A stretch of 47,940 nucleotides of DNA from Clostridia bacterium (GCA_017530275.1 JAFXMP010000142.1:1-47940); one strand, 5' to 3'; positions 15,438 to 24,191 are shown, counted from the stretch's first letter. A program made the numbers and translations. The notes: a model not told the origin generated them from the letters alone.

Positions 15438-16997
15438 ATGAAACGCAATTTCAAGAAAACGGCTCTTACTTCGGTCCTGACCCTTTCCCTGGTGACCGGT
15501 TCCCTGATGATCCCTGCCAGCGGCGCGCTGGCCGCCATGAATGGCGGGAGTGGCATGGGCATGATGAACGGTATGCAGAATACAGCCGTTGCCCTGGCCG
15601 ATACAGCCAGCGAAATCGTATCCGGCACCACCACCAACAGCGCGGCGGACCTGGCCGCCGACACTGAAAACGCCGCAGTCATCACCGTGACGGAGGAGAA
15701 CAGCCAGGTGACGATTTCCGAAAGCGGCACCTATATCGTTTCCGGTTCCGCCAGCGACGGCAATATCACCGTGAAAAAGGGAACTACCGGCGTGGTGCTG
15801 ATCCTGGAGGATTTGAATCTGACCAGCACCACCGGCGCAACGGTATCCGTCAATAAGGACAGCGAAGTGCAGATCGTGGTAAGCGGCAGCGTGTCCCTCA
15901 CCGACGCGGAAAACCCCGCCGATGAAACCTCCGAAGACACGGAAACAGCGGACGCCTACGACGGCGCGGCCATTAAAGTAAAATCCGGCTCCAGCGTGTA
16001 CCTGACCGGCGACGGCGCCCTGACCGTGAACGGCAGCGCCAAGAACGGCATCAAAACCGGGGACGGCGCCACCTTGATCATCGACGGCGAGGACCTGACC
16101 GTGGACATCACCGCCGCTAACGACGGCATCAACGCCAGCTACGATCTGACTATCTTGAGCGGCGCCGTGACCATCAGCGCTGCCGACGACGCGCTCCACG
16201 CGGATCGCGTGCTCACCGTGGGCAGCGAGGACAGCACCGCATCCCCCATCGTCACCGTGAAAAGCAGCACGGAGGGTCTGGAGGGCACCGTGGTGAACAT
16301 CCACAGCGGCACGGTCACCGTCAATTCCACCGACGACGCCATCAACGCCGCCAACAGCGACGGGACCTACGAAGGCGAACTGGCCTATTCCATCAACGTT
16401 ACCGGCGGCAATGTGACTGTCAGCAGCAAATTCGACGGCCTGGATTCCAACGGCAACGTGAACCTGACCGGCGGCACCGTGACCATCGCAAGCAGCGCCC
16501 GGAACGGCGGCGACGCGGGCATCGACTACGACGGCAGCATGTATGTGAGCAGCGACGCCACGCTGAACAACAATAACGGCGTGGCAGGGCCGGATATGAT
16601 GCGCGGTCAGATGGGCCAAATGGGGCAAACCGCCAACGGCCAGCAAATGACAGCCCCCGGCTTCCGTCAGAACGGCGAGGACAGACAGAACGGGCAGCAA
16701 GGAACTACTTCCGGCGTTGACGGCGTCAGCGGCGCTACCTCCGATGACCGGCAGCAAATGACGGTCCCTGATTTCAGCCAGAACGGACAAATTGACCAGG
16801 ACGGCCAGAACAGCCAGCCTAACATTGACGGCCAGCATATGGCTCGGCCTGACATAGGGCAGAACGGTATGAACGGTCAAATGGCACAGCCCGAATTCGG
16901 TCAGAACGGCCGGATGGGCTTCCCCGGTCAGAACGGTCCAATGCAGCAGCAGGGCATGAACGGACAGTTTCACCGTGGCAGGGGCATCGGCAAATGA
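15438..16997 (+). CDS. Secreted Cthe_2159-type carbohydrate-binding beta-helix protein (DUF4353-like)
   Basis: 519 residues. A Gram-positive signal peptide is cleaved near ASGALA (about residue 32). Residues about 75-375 are repeated beta strands with SGTYIVSGSASDGNITV, AIKVKSGSSVYLTGDG, NGIKTGDGATLIIDG and FDGLDSNGNVNLTGG, the pattern of the Cthe_2159 family, which folds as a right-handed beta-helix related to polysaccharide lyases and binds acidic plant polysaccharides. Residues about 385-519 are a low-complexity tail of QMGQ, QNGQ and PGFRQNG repeats rich in Gln, Asn, Gly and Met, ending HRGRGIGK. AAGGAGGA lies seven bases before the ATG. There is no sortase motif. CotH and VTC-domain partners often seen with this family are absent. 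Confidence 0.8.
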   Translation: MKRNFKKTALTSVLTLSLVTGSLMIPASGALAAMNGGSGMGMMNGMQNTAVALADTASEIVSGTTTNSAADLAADTENAAVITVTEENSQVTISESGTYIVSGSASDGNITVKKGTTGVVLILEDLNLTSTTGATVSVNKDSEVQIVVSGSVSLTDAENPADETSEDTETADAYDGAAIKVKSGSSVYLTGDGALTVNGSAKNGIKTGDGATLIIDGEDLTVDITAANDGINASYDLTILSGAVTISAADDALHADRVLTVGSEDSTASPIVTVKSSTEGLEGTVVNIHSGTVTVNSTDDAINAANSDGTYEGELAYSINVTGGNVTVSSKFDGLDSNGNVNLTGGTVTIASSARNGGDAGIDYDGSMYVSSDATLNNNNGVAGPDMMRGQMGQMGQTANGQQMTAPGFRQNGEDRQNGQQGTTSGVDGVSGATSDDRQQMTVPDFSQNGQIDQDGQNSQPNIDGQHMARPDIGQNGMNGQMAQPEFGQNGRMGFPGQNGPMQQQGMNGQFHRGRGIGK

Positions 16998-17057
16998 TTC
17001 TGTTATGGAAGCGCTGTCTTGGTGAGATCAAGCGAAACGAGCAATTTCTCCTGTAAT

Positions 17058-17123
17058 AAAATGGACGGTTCTGTGCCCAAAACCGCGCTTGCGGCAGTAC
17101 GACACAGAACCGTCCCATTTTTG
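17058..17123. terminator. Bidirectional terminator between the Cthe_2159-type gene and pfkA
   Basis: ATGGACGGTTCTGTG (17061-17075) pairs with CACAGAACCGTCCCAT (17103-17118), with one unpaired base, and is flanked by AAA and TTTTT. It lies between two convergent genes. Confidence 0.85.
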
Positions 17124-17133
17124 CCTTTTCTTC

Positions 17134-18135
17134 TTATAATTGGTCCATATTGGTACCGAACTGCATGATCTCCATGATCTTATAGCGTTCCATCTGCAAA
17201 TGCTTCTTGCGTGTGAGCGCTTCCTCGATGGGGATTTCCACGATACCGCCCTCCTGGGTGGCAATGATGCAGTCGCCGCGGCCCTCCGTAAAAGCCTGCA
17301 CCGCGTAGTAGCCCATGCGGGTGGCGGTTTCACGGTCGCGGCCGGTAGGCGCGCCGCCGCGCTGGATATGGCCGATGACGGTGATGGTGGGTTTCAGGCC
17401 GACCTCTTCTTTGATCTTCGCGCCCAGCTCGGTGGCTTTGCCCGCGCCTTCTGCCAGCACGATCATGAAGTGGGTGTAGCCCGCCAGGCGGGAGGCCCGG
17501 ATGCGCTCCACCACGTCGTTTTCAAAGTCCAGCGGTTTTTCCGGCACCAGCACGGCGGTGGCGCCCACGGCGGTGCCCACGTACAGGGCCAGGAAGCCCG
17601 CGTTGCGGCCCATGACCTCCACGATGGAGCAGCGCTCATGGGACTGCATGGTGTCGCGCAGCTTGTCGATGCACTCGATAGCCGTATTGCAGGCGGAGTC
17701 AAAGCCGATGGTGTAGTTGGTGCAGCCCACGTCGTTGTCGATGGTGGCGGGGATGCCGACCACCGGCACGCCTAAGCGGCTCAGCTCCAGCGCGCCGCGG
17801 AAGGTACCGTCGCCGCCGATGGCCACTACGCCGTCCAGGCCCAGCATTTTGCAGGTGGTCACGGCCTTTTTGCGGCCTTCCTCGGTCATGAATTCTTCGC
17901 TGCGGGCGGTGTACAGGATGGTGCCGCCCCGGGAAAGCAGATGGCCCACGCTGGCGCGGGTGAGCGGAACGAAATCGCAGTTGATCAGGCCTTGCCAGCC
18001 GCGGCGGATGCCCACGCATTCAATGCCGTTGGCGATGGCCGTGCGCACCACGGCACGGACGGCCGCATTCATGCCCGGCGCGTCGCCGCCGCTGGTCAAA
18101 ACGCCGATTCTTCTGATCTTTTTTTCTTTCTCCAT
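17134..18135 (-). CDS. pfkA: ATP-dependent 6-phosphofructokinase
   Basis: 333 residues, family length about 320. ATP site GGDAPGMNAAVRA near residue 18 and GGDGTFRGA near 109; catalytic PATIDNDV with the base Asp near 135; MGRNAGFLA; substrate site GHIQRGGAPTGRDR. GGDGT (not GGDDT) argues for ATP rather than pyrophosphate use. It phosphorylates fructose 6-phosphate, the committed step of glycolysis, in the cytoplasm. The start at 18135 has AAGGAGTGGG upstream; the frame extends upstream without a ribosome site. Monocistronic by its own promoter and terminator. Confidence 0.96.
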   Translation of the reverse strand: MEKEKKIRRIGVLTSGGDAPGMNAAVRAVVRTAIANGIECVGIRRGWQGLINCDFVPLTRASVGHLLSRGGTILYTARSEEFMTEEGRKKAVTTCKMLGLDGVVAIGGDGTFRGALELSRLGVPVVGIPATIDNDVGCTNYTIGFDSACNTAIECIDKLRDTMQSHERCSIVEVMGRNAGFLALYVGTAVGATAVLVPEKPLDFENDVVERIRASRLAGYTHFMIVLAEGAGKATELGAKIKEEVGLKPTITVIGHIQRGGAPTGRDRETATRMGYYAVQAFTEGRGDCIIATQEGGIVEIPIEEALTRKKHLQMERYKIMEIMQFGTNMDQL

Positions 18136-18254
18136 GTCTTTCCCACTCCTTTTTTCATTTTTGCTTGTTAATACTCGTGCTTCTGATCGGTTCTGAAAAA
18201 TTCTTCGCGCCGCGAGGGTGAATGCCCGCGGCCAAACGCTCAAACGATAAAATG

Positions 18255-18283
18255 ATTATAGCATAAGTGTTTTGCATGGGCAA
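18255..18283 (-). promoter_or_regulatory. pfkA promoter
   Basis: On the minus strand TTGCCC (18278-18283), 17 bases, TATAAT (18255-18260), just downstream of the miaA stop. The leader of about 110 bases contains a GC-rich stem (CCGCGGGC type). Confidence 0.75.
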
Positions 18284-18310
18284 GAAAAAGTTTTGCGTAG
18301 ATTCCCGCGT

Positions 18311-19198
18311 TTACTGCCTTAAAAATTCGTCGATCAGCGCCGCAGCCTGGCTTACGGGATCATCCGCCATATCCAGCCAGTGCAGGTTTTCTTCCCGGCG
18401 GAACCAGGTCATTTGCCGCTTGGCAAATTTTTTGATGGCGTTGCCCAGCTCCAGCACCATCTGATCATAGGATATTTCGCCCAGCAGATACCGGGTCAGA
18501 TACCGGTATTCCAGCCCCAGCTTCATCAAAAACTCTGTGCTGACGCCCGCGTCCATAAGGCCCTTCACTTCCACCACCATACCCTGGTTCAGCCGCCGTT
18601 CCAGGCGCTCGTCGATGCGGGCTTTCAGGATTTCCCGGGGCCAGGTGACGCCTAATTTCAGCACGTCATACCGGGAATTGCGCCTGCCAGGGTGGTAATC
18701 GTCCGCCGCCAGGCGCTCCAATGCCCGCATGACCCGGTTGCGGTTTTTGGGGTCGATGTCCGTGTCCGGCAGCTTTTCCTTCAGCATTTCATACAGGGCG
18801 GGGGTTTCATAGGTTTCAAGATGCGCCCGGAGGTCCAAATCTGGTTCGATATCCGATAATTCGTAGCCGTCGGTCACAGAATCCACGTACAAGCCGGTGC
18901 CGCCTACTAAAAAAGGAATTCTGCCGCGGGCCAGAATCCCGTCGATGGCCGCGTAAGCCAGGCGCTGAAAATCCGCCATGGAGAAAAAATCCCCCGGCGC
19001 GCATACGTCGATCAGGTGATGGGGCACGCCCTTGGTTTCTTCAGGCGTGATTTTACCGCTGCCTAAATCCAGTCCCCGGAACACCTGCCTGGAATCGGCG
19101 GAAACCACCTCTCCCCCGTAACGCAGCGCTAATTCCACCCCCAGGCCGCTTTTGCCTGAGGCGTTGGTGCCCATGATCACGATCAGCCTGCCCGCCAT
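18311..19198 (-). CDS. miaA: tRNA dimethylallyltransferase MiaA
   Basis: 295 residues. P-loop GTNASGKSGL near residue 8, VVSADSRQVFRGLDLGSGK (family DSMQVYRGLDIGTAK), PHHLIDV, and PFLVGGTGLYVDSV are the canonical MiaA segments; the KFAKRQMTWFRR block near the end also matches. It prenylates A37 of tRNAs reading U-starting codons, including tRNA-Phe and tRNA-Cys encoded in this window. The start at 19198 is fixed by AAGGAGGA seven bases before; an in-frame ATG at 19231 has no ribosome site. Confidence 0.95.
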   Translation of the reverse strand: MAGRLIVIMGTNASGKSGLGVELALRYGGEVVSADSRQVFRGLDLGSGKITPEETKGVPHHLIDVCAPGDFFSMADFQRLAYAAIDGILARGRIPFLVGGTGLYVDSVTDGYELSDIEPDLDLRAHLETYETPALYEMLKEKLPDTDIDPKNRNRVMRALERLAADDYHPGRRNSRYDVLKLGVTWPREILKARIDERLERRLNQGMVVEVKGLMDAGVSTEFLMKLGLEYRYLTRYLLGEISYDQMVLELGNAIKKFAKRQMTWFRREENLHWLDMADDPVSQAAALIDEFLRQ

Positions 19199-19391
19199 CG
19201 ACCCATCCTCCTTGTCTTTAGCTGATGCCATCCATGCCCGCGGCTCGCGGCATGGCTGGAAGGACAGTCAGCCTTCGGATGATTTCTTCATCATATTGTA
19301 TCATAGCTTTCCTGTCCATGTAAAGTATGTCCGCTTTTTATACCGCATGATTCATCTTTGTCTGCATACATGCATCAAACCCTGTATTCAA

Positions 19392-19448
19392 TGAATAATT
19401 ATTTGCTAAAAAACGAGGAATATGCTGATTTTCATGAATAAAAATTCA
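19392..19448 (+). promoter_or_regulatory. Two ArgR-like operator boxes
   Basis: TGAATAAAAATTCA (19435-19448) is a perfect TGAAT-N4-ATTCA palindrome, the core of the ARG box. TGAATAATTATTTG (19392-19405) is a second copy with two mismatches, with 29 bases between them. The downstream box ends nine bases before the -35 box of the ABC importer gene, a normal position for ArgR repression. This predicts that the importer handles arginine or a related basic amino acid. Confidence 0.55.
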
Positions 19449-19457
19449 AATTTTCTA

Positions 19458-19486
19458 TTGACAGGCATTCCAATGTGTGCTATACT
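19458..19486 (+). promoter_or_regulatory. Promoter of the substrate-binding-protein gene
   Basis: TTGACA (19458-19463), 17 bases, TATACT (19481-19486). It follows directly on the ArgR-like boxes. The rest of 19199-19391 is AT-rich and shows nothing else I recognise. Confidence 0.85.
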
Positions 19487-19533
19487 GCATTCGTTCCAAA
19501 AAGAAACGATTTGAATTTCAGGAGGAAATGATA

Positions 19534-20274
19534 ATGAAGAAAATTCTTGCTATCGTATTGACGCTTTGCATGCTGGTTCCCGCCCTGTCCGCTTTCGCGG
19601 AAGATAAGCTGATCATGGGCACCAACGCCGCTTTCCCGCCCTATGAATATTATGAGGACGGCGTGATCGTGGGCATCGACGCTGAAATCGCCGCCGCCAT
19701 CGCCGAAAAGCTGGGCATGGAACTGGTGATCGATGATATGGACTTCGGCGCCATCATTACCGCCGTGACCACCGGCAAAGTATCCATGGGCATGGCCGGC
19801 ATGACCGTCACCGAAGAACGCCTCCAGAGCGTGAACTTCTCCACTTCCTACGCCACCGGCATCCAGGCCATCATCGTGAAGGAAGGCTCCCCCATCGCCT
19901 CCGTGGATGATCTGTACGCGGAAGGCGCTTCCTACAAGATCGGCGTGCAGGAATCCACCACCGGCGACATTTACTGCACTGATGATTTCGGCGATGAAAA
20001 CGTGCTCAAGTACAAGGTGGGCGCGGACGCCGTGGCCGCCCTGATCGCTGACAAGGTGGACTGCGTGATCATCGACAACAACTCCGCCAAGGCGTTCGTG
20101 GACGCCAACGACGGTCTGGTGCTGCTGGATACCCAGTACGCCGTGGAAGATTACGCCATCGCCATCGCCCTGGAAAACACCGAGCTGCTTGAAAAGATCA
20201 ACGCCGCTCTGGAAGAATTGATCGCCGACGGCACCGTGGCCGCTATCGTGGCGAAGTACATCCCCGCCGAATAA
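19534..20274 (+). CDS. Amino-acid ABC transporter substrate-binding protein
   Basis: 246 residues, family SBP_bac_3. Signal peptide MKKILAIVLTLCMLVPALS with cleavage after AFA; there is a Cys in the hydrophobic core but no proper lipobox. The mature part has MGTNAAFPPYEYYEDG, GIDAEIAAAIAEKLGM, GMAGMTVTEERLQSVNFS and SYKIGVQESTTGD, the standard ligand-binding segments. It captures polar amino acids outside the membrane. The start at 19534 is preferred to the ATG at 19528, which is only two bases from GGAGG. The ArgR-like boxes suggest basic amino acids. A terminator follows, so it is made in excess over the permease. Confidence 0.92.
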   Translation: MKKILAIVLTLCMLVPALSAFAEDKLIMGTNAAFPPYEYYEDGVIVGIDAEIAAAIAEKLGMELVIDDMDFGAIITAVTTGKVSMGMAGMTVTEERLQSVNFSTSYATGIQAIIVKEGSPIASVDDLYAEGASYKIGVQESTTGDIYCTDDFGDENVLKYKVGADAVAALIADKVDCVIIDNNSAKAFVDANDGLVLLDTQYAVEDYAIAIALENTELLEKINAALEELIADGTVAAIVAKYIPAE

Positions 20275-20294
20275 TACAGGCTTTCTGTTTCACT

Positions 20295-20330
20295 CAATAG
20301 GGAGCGAGCAATCGCCCCCTATTGCTTTTT
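20295..20330 (+). terminator. Terminator after the substrate-binding-protein gene
   Basis: CAATAGGG (20295-20302) pairs with CCCTATTG (20317-20324), followed by CTTTTT. It separates the binding-protein gene from its permease and ATPase genes. Confidence 0.75.
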
Positions 20331-20516
20331 ACGGAGCAGGGGGCTTCTTCAATCCGCAGCCTCAACCGGCGCAACTCCTTCGGAGATTGCTTGTTTCGGC
20401 TGATCTCACCGCCGATGAGATTCCCGACACAGGCGGTCATCGGCGGTTCGTCCCCTGAACCCCTGAACCAAGGGCCTTCGGCCCCTGGACCCCACTTAGA
20501 AAAAAGCATCTTTCGC
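20331..20516. other. GC-rich inserted-looking segment between binding protein and permease
   Basis: This 186-base stretch has no gene that I can support. It contains GGGCCTTCGGCCCC (20472-20485), tandem CCCTGAACC units, and GGCGG/CCGCC inverted stretches around 20428-20450. On the minus strand a frame is open from 20509 to 20294 with GDEPPMTACVGNLIGGE inside, but it has no ribosome site and ends in the terminator hairpin. Composition differs from the AT-rich promoter that follows. It may be a dispersed intergenic repeat. Confidence 0.4.
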
Positions 20517-20546
20517 TTGATTAAAGTATCAATTATATTCTATAAT
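20517..20546 (+). promoter_or_regulatory. Second promoter, for the permease and ATPase genes
   Basis: TTGATT (20517-20522), 18-base spacer, TATAAT (20541-20546). It lies 40 bases before the permease start and downstream of the terminator at 20295-20330. Confidence 0.75.
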
Positions 20547-20585
20547 TATACTGATGTTGCACATTATATCAAAGGATTTGACAAC

Positions 20586-21860
20586 ATGAACAAAAAAAAG
20601 CCTCTCTGGATCAAGATCTGCGTGACGCTGGCGGCAATCGTTCTATTGGCAGTCGCGGGCTATTTTGCCGTGTTCTATCAGGCGGATGTACTGAAAATCG
20701 AAAACGGCAAGGTGTCCGGCGCGAAATCCACCTGGCTCATCGCCCACGACGGGGCGGTGTACTATAAGGTAGCGGACGTGAACGTGCCCAAAAATTACAC
20801 CGCCGTGAAAAACGCCCCGGACACGGACGATGATCCCATCACCACCTTTTTCCAATACCAGGGTAAGGACGCGGAAAAGCAGCCGGGCACGCTGCTGGTT
20901 ACAGGCCAGCCTGTCAGCCAGCTTTCCGGTCTGGACAGCGGCAAGGAAACGGAATTGGGCGGCACCGCGGGCACTTTGCTGTTTCAAGACAGCGAGGAAG
21001 GGCGAACGGCGCTGTTTTATATGGAGTCGCCCTATGAAGATGTGCGCATTGTGATTGAGGCCACCCTGCCCGCCGGGGCTTCCGACGAGGAACTGACAGC
21101 GCTGGCCGCGGTCATGGCGGAAAAAGTGACGCCAGGCAAGCAGCTTTCCGCCATCGCGGCGGATTTCAAGCTGAACTTCCTGGACGACGACCGCTGGCAG
21201 TACCTGTGGAACGGCCTGGGCGTCACGCTGTCCATTACGCTCGCAGCCGTGGCGCTGGGCATCGTGATCGGCGTGCTGGTGGCGATGGTGCGCTCCACCT
21301 GGGATCAAACCAACGAAACCATGCGCAAAGGGCTGGGACGGACGGTGATGGGGCTGCTCAACGGCATCTGCAATGTGTATCTGACCGTCATCCGCGGCAC
21401 CCCCGTGGTGATCCAGCTGATGATCGCTTACTACATCATTTTAGCCTCCAGCCGCAACGGGGTCATGGTGGCCATGCTGTCCTTCGGCATCAATTCCGGC
21501 GCTTACGTGGCCGAAATCATCCGGGGCGGCATCATGAGCATTGACAAGGGCCAGATGGAGGCCGGACGCTCTTTAGGCTTTGACTATATCAAAACCATGT
21601 GGTACGTGATCATCCCCCAGACCATGAAAAACGTGCTGCCCGCTCTGGCGAACGAATTCATCGTGCTGCTCAAGGAAACCTCCGTGGCCGGTTACGTGGC
21701 GGTGAAGGACCTGACCAAGGGCGGCGACATCATCCGGGGCGTTACCTATTCCGCCTTTATGCCGCTGCTGGCCGTGGCCGCCATTTATCTGGTGATGGTC
21801 ATGTTCTTCACCTGGCTGGTAGGCAAGCTGGAAAGGAGGCTGCGCAGCAGTGACCACTGA
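20586..21860 (+). CDS. Amino-acid ABC transporter permease with N-terminal extracytoplasmic domain
   Basis: 424 residues, about 190 more than usual HisM/GlnP-type permeases. Residues about 10-31 form an extra membrane segment; residues about 33-200 are hydrophilic and should lie outside the membrane ([45 protein letters not shown]). From about 204 the normal permease follows: [38 protein letters not shown], and the cytoplasmic EAA loop [19 protein letters not shown] that contacts the ATPase. The extra domain is not a second SBP_bac_3 domain by eye and I cannot name it. AAAGGA precedes the ATG. The stop overlaps the ATPase start by 11 bases. Confidence 0.88.
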   Translation: MNKKKPLWIKICVTLAAIVLLAVAGYFAVFYQADVLKIENGKVSGAKSTWLIAHDGAVYYKVADVNVPKNYTAVKNAPDTDDDPITTFFQYQGKDAEKQPGTLLVTGQPVSQLSGLDSGKETELGGTAGTLLFQDSEEGRTALFYMESPYEDVRIVIEATLPAGASDEELTALAAVMAEKVTPGKQLSAIAADFKLNFLDDDRWQYLWNGLGVTLSITLAAVALGIVIGVLVAMVRSTWDQTNETMRKGLGRTVMGLLNGICNVYLTVIRGTPVVIQLMIAYYIILASSRNGVMVAMLSFGINSGAYVAEIIRGGIMSIDKGQMEAGRSLGFDYIKTMWYVIIPQTMKNVLPALANEFIVLLKETSVAGYVAVKDLTKGGDIIRGVTYSAFMPLLAVAAIYLVMVMFFTWLVGKLERRLRSSDH

Positions 21861-22593
21861 TATTATCATTTCTGTGAAGGATTTGCAGAAGCATTTCAAG
21901 GGCGGCGAGCTGAAAGCCCTGCGGGGCGTCAGCGCCGACATCCACAAGGGCGAAGTGGTGGTGGTGATCGGCCCCAGCGGCAGCGGAAAATCCACCTTCC
22001 TGCGGTGCCTGAACCTGCTGGAAATGCCCACCTCCGGCACGATCTCCTTTGAGGGCGTGGACATTACCGATCCCAAGGTGAATATCAACGTACACCGCCA
22101 GAAAATGGGCATGGTGTTCCAGCACTTTAACCTGTTCCCCCACATGACCGTGTTGCGGAACATGACGCTGGCCCCCATGAAGCTGCTGAAAAAAAGCAGA
22201 AAGGAAGCCGAGGACAAGGCCATGGCCCTGCTCAAGCGGGTGAACCTGGCCGACCGCGCCGGGGCTTACCCCAGCCAGCTTTCCGGCGGCCAGAAGCAGC
22301 GCATCGCCATTGTGCGCGCCCTGTGCATGGAGCCGGAAGTGATGCTCTTTGACGAGCCCACCTCCGCCCTGGACCCCGAAATGGTGGGCGAGGTGCTGGA
22401 CGTGATGAAGCGCCTGGCGCACGAGGGTATGACCATGGTGGTGGTCACCCATGAAATGGGCTTCGCCCGGGAAGTAGCCGACCGGGTGCTGTTCATGGAC
22501 GAAGGCCAGATCGTGGAGGAAGGCACGCCCGAAGAAATTTTCTCCCATCCTGCCCAGCAGAGAACCAGGGATTTTTTGAACAAGGTGCTGTAA
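21850..22593 (+). CDS. Amino-acid ABC transporter ATP-binding protein (GlnQ type)
   Basis: 247 residues with all ATPase motifs: Walker [10 protein letters not shown] near residue 37, Q-loop [14 protein letters not shown], signature LSGGQKQR, Walker [13 protein letters not shown] and the switch His in [13 protein letters not shown]. The [21 protein letters not shown] ending is typical of polar amino-acid importers. It powers uptake together with the permease it overlaps. The start is GTG at 21850 with AAAGGAGG ten bases upstream. Confidence 0.95.
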   Translation: MTTDIIISVKDLQKHFKGGELKALRGVSADIHKGEVVVVIGPSGSGKSTFLRCLNLLEMPTSGTISFEGVDITDPKVNINVHRQKMGMVFQHFNLFPHMTVLRNMTLAPMKLLKKSRKEAEDKAMALLKRVNLADRAGAYPSQLSGGQKQRIAIVRALCMEPEVMLFDEPTSALDPEMVGEVLDVMKRLAHEGMTMVVVTHEMGFAREVADRVLFMDEGQIVEEGTPEEIFSHPAQQRTRDFLNKVL

Positions 22594-22602
22594 GCCTTCA
22601 AG

Positions 22603-22633
22603 CCTCCGTGATTTCAGAAGCGGAGGTTTTTTT
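22603..22633 (+). terminator. Terminator of the ABC permease/ATPase transcript
   Basis: CCTCCG (22603-22608) pairs with CGGAGG (22621-22626), followed by seven T. Confidence 0.85.
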
Positions 22634-22640
22634 CTTCGCC

Positions 22641-22669
22641 TTGACTTTTTCGCCCGCCGGGGCTATCAT
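22641..22669 (+). promoter_or_regulatory. Promoter of the C26 peptidase/phosphoesterase pair
   Basis: TTGACT (22641-22646), 17 bases, TATCAT (22664-22669), starting eight bases after the T run of the preceding terminator. Confidence 0.7.
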
Positions 22670-22698
22670 GAAAGCCGGAATCAAAGGAGGTATTTGCC

Positions 22699-23397
22699 AT
22701 GGTTTTGATCGGCGTGACCCCTTCTCTCACCGAGAAAGGGAATATGACCCTGAATCAGGATTATGTGGACGCTGTATTCCGGGCGGGGGCCCTGCCCGTG
22801 CTGCTGCCCCTGACGGAGGATGAAACCGTCATGCGGGAAATGCTCTGCCGGGTGGACGGCCTGCTGCTCACCGGCGGGGACGACGTGGGGCCGGACATGT
22901 ACGGGGAAGAAAAACTGCCCTGCTGCGGGGAAACCACCCCCCGCCGGGACCGGTTCGAGTTCCCGCTTTGCCGCTTGGCCTTGGAAAAAGATATGCCCAT
23001 TTTCGCCATCTGCCGGGGGCATCAGGTGCTGTCCTGCGTCTTAGGCGGCAACATGTACCAGGATATTGCCGAGCAGTACGGCCCCGAGCTCAAGCATCCC
23101 CAGTACAGCACGCCACGGGACAAGGTGCATGATATGATGGTGGAGGAAGGTTCTCTGCTGCACAGGATCACGGGCCTGACCCAATTCCAGGTGAACAGCC
23201 GCCATCACCAGGCCGTAAAAACGCCCGGCAGGGGCTTAAAGGTCATCGCCCACGCGCCGGACGGGCTGATCGAGGGCGTGGAGCTGCCGGGAAAGAAGTT
23301 CGTGTTAGGCGTGCAATGGCACCCCGAAGCGCTGGGCGACCGGTATGAAGAAGCCCAGGCTCTGTTCAATGCTTTCGTGGGGGCCTGCGAAGCATGA
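22699..23397 (+). CDS. Gamma-glutamyl-gamma-aminobutyrate hydrolase-like protein (peptidase C26)
   Basis: 232 residues, class-I glutamine amidotransferase fold of the PuuD type. VLIGVTPSL at the start, DGLLLTGGDDVGPDMYGE, the nucleophile in FAICRGHQVLSCVLGG (Cys near residue 105), NSRHHQAVK and the His-Glu pair in LGVQWHPEAL. It should hydrolyse gamma-glutamyl amides in the cytoplasm; in E. coli PuuD acts in putrescine breakdown, but no puu genes are near. AAAGGAGG lies eight bases before the ATG. The stop overlaps the next start (ATGA). Confidence 0.9.
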   Translation: MVLIGVTPSLTEKGNMTLNQDYVDAVFRAGALPVLLPLTEDETVMREMLCRVDGLLLTGGDDVGPDMYGEEKLPCCGETTPRRDRFEFPLCRLALEKDMPIFAICRGHQVLSCVLGGNMYQDIAEQYGPELKHPQYSTPRDKVHDMMVEEGSLLHRITGLTQFQVNSRHHQAVKTPGRGLKVIAHAPDGLIEGVELPGKKFVLGVQWHPEALGDRYEEAQALFNAFVGACEA

Positions 23398-24119
23398 CCG
23401 AAATCGCCCTGGTGGCCGACCTGCACGGCAACTGGCCCGCCACGGAGGCAGTGGACCGGGATATCCGCGCCCGAGGCATTCAACGCATCTGGTGCCTGGG
23501 CGACGTGGTGGGCAAAGGCCCCTCCAGCGACCGCACCTTCGACTGGGCGGTGGAAAACTGCGAATTCATCCTGCAAGGAAACTGGGACGAGGGCATCGGC
23601 AAACGGCAGTTTCCCAAGGATCAGTTCTATTATGACCAGCTGGGCGATCAGCGCATGGCGGCCCTGACGCAATGGCCCTTTGAATACGAATGCTTTTTGT
23701 CGGGCCGGAAAACGCGCCTGTTTCACGGTCGTTCCACTATGCCAGCGCCCTATGGCATCCATGAGGACGCGGATCTGCTGTCCCCGTATTTTCTGCCGGA
23801 TTACGATGTGGTGGGCTATGGGGACTGCCACCGCCAGGGCGTGCGGCTGCTGAACACCCAGGGCATTTTGTTCAACACCGGCAGCGTAGGCAACGGCTTG
23901 GGCGTGCCCATGGCCCAGTACGCCATCCTGCGGTGCGAACCGGACAGCCGTACCCTTGCCCCGCTGGATATCACCATGGTCACCGTGCCCTATGACCGGG
24001 AGCAGGCCGTTCGGGACACCCGGGAAGCGGGACGGCGTGGTATGCCTAACGCCGACTTCTTTGAGCGGGAGATCATGACCGGCGTGTATGCAAGGGCCAA
24101 CGGGAGGGAGAAACCCTAA
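23394..24119 (+). CDS. Calcineurin-like metallophosphoesterase (YfcE-like)
   Basis: 241 residues. Metal-site blocks in order: VADLHGN near residue 8, CLGDVVGKGP near 34, GNWDEG near 60, LFHGRS near 105 and YGDCHRQG near 143. The last block is normally GHxH, so one ligand position carries Asp instead of His. Family members hydrolyse phosphodiesters or diadenosine tetraphosphate in the cytoplasm; the substrate is not readable. Start codon overlaps the stop of the C26 gene, so the two are probably co-translated. Confidence 0.82.
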   Translation: MTEIALVADLHGNWPATEAVDRDIRARGIQRIWCLGDVVGKGPSSDRTFDWAVENCEFILQGNWDEGIGKRQFPKDQFYYDQLGDQRMAALTQWPFEYECFLSGRKTRLFHGRSTMPAPYGIHEDADLLSPYFLPDYDVVGYGDCHRQGVRLLNTQGILFNTGSVGNGLGVPMAQYAILRCEPDSRTLAPLDITMVTVPYDREQAVRDTREAGRRGMPNADFFEREIMTGVYARANGREKP

Positions 24120-24191
24120 TGCCTGTGATTGTTCATCTGTGACTTGATGGAAGGCTCTTAATGACTGGTCAGATATGAAGGAGGAAAAAGC

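Noticed and set aside
15255..16973. Minus-strand 572-codon frame opposite the Cthe_2159-type gene
   Set aside because: Low-complexity His/Val/Ala translation caused by the repetitive codons of the real gene; no start signals.
16600..16980. CRISPR-like or tandem DNA repeat in the QNG-rich region
   Set aside because: Repeats follow codon periodicity inside an intact reading frame, with irregular unit length and no spacers.
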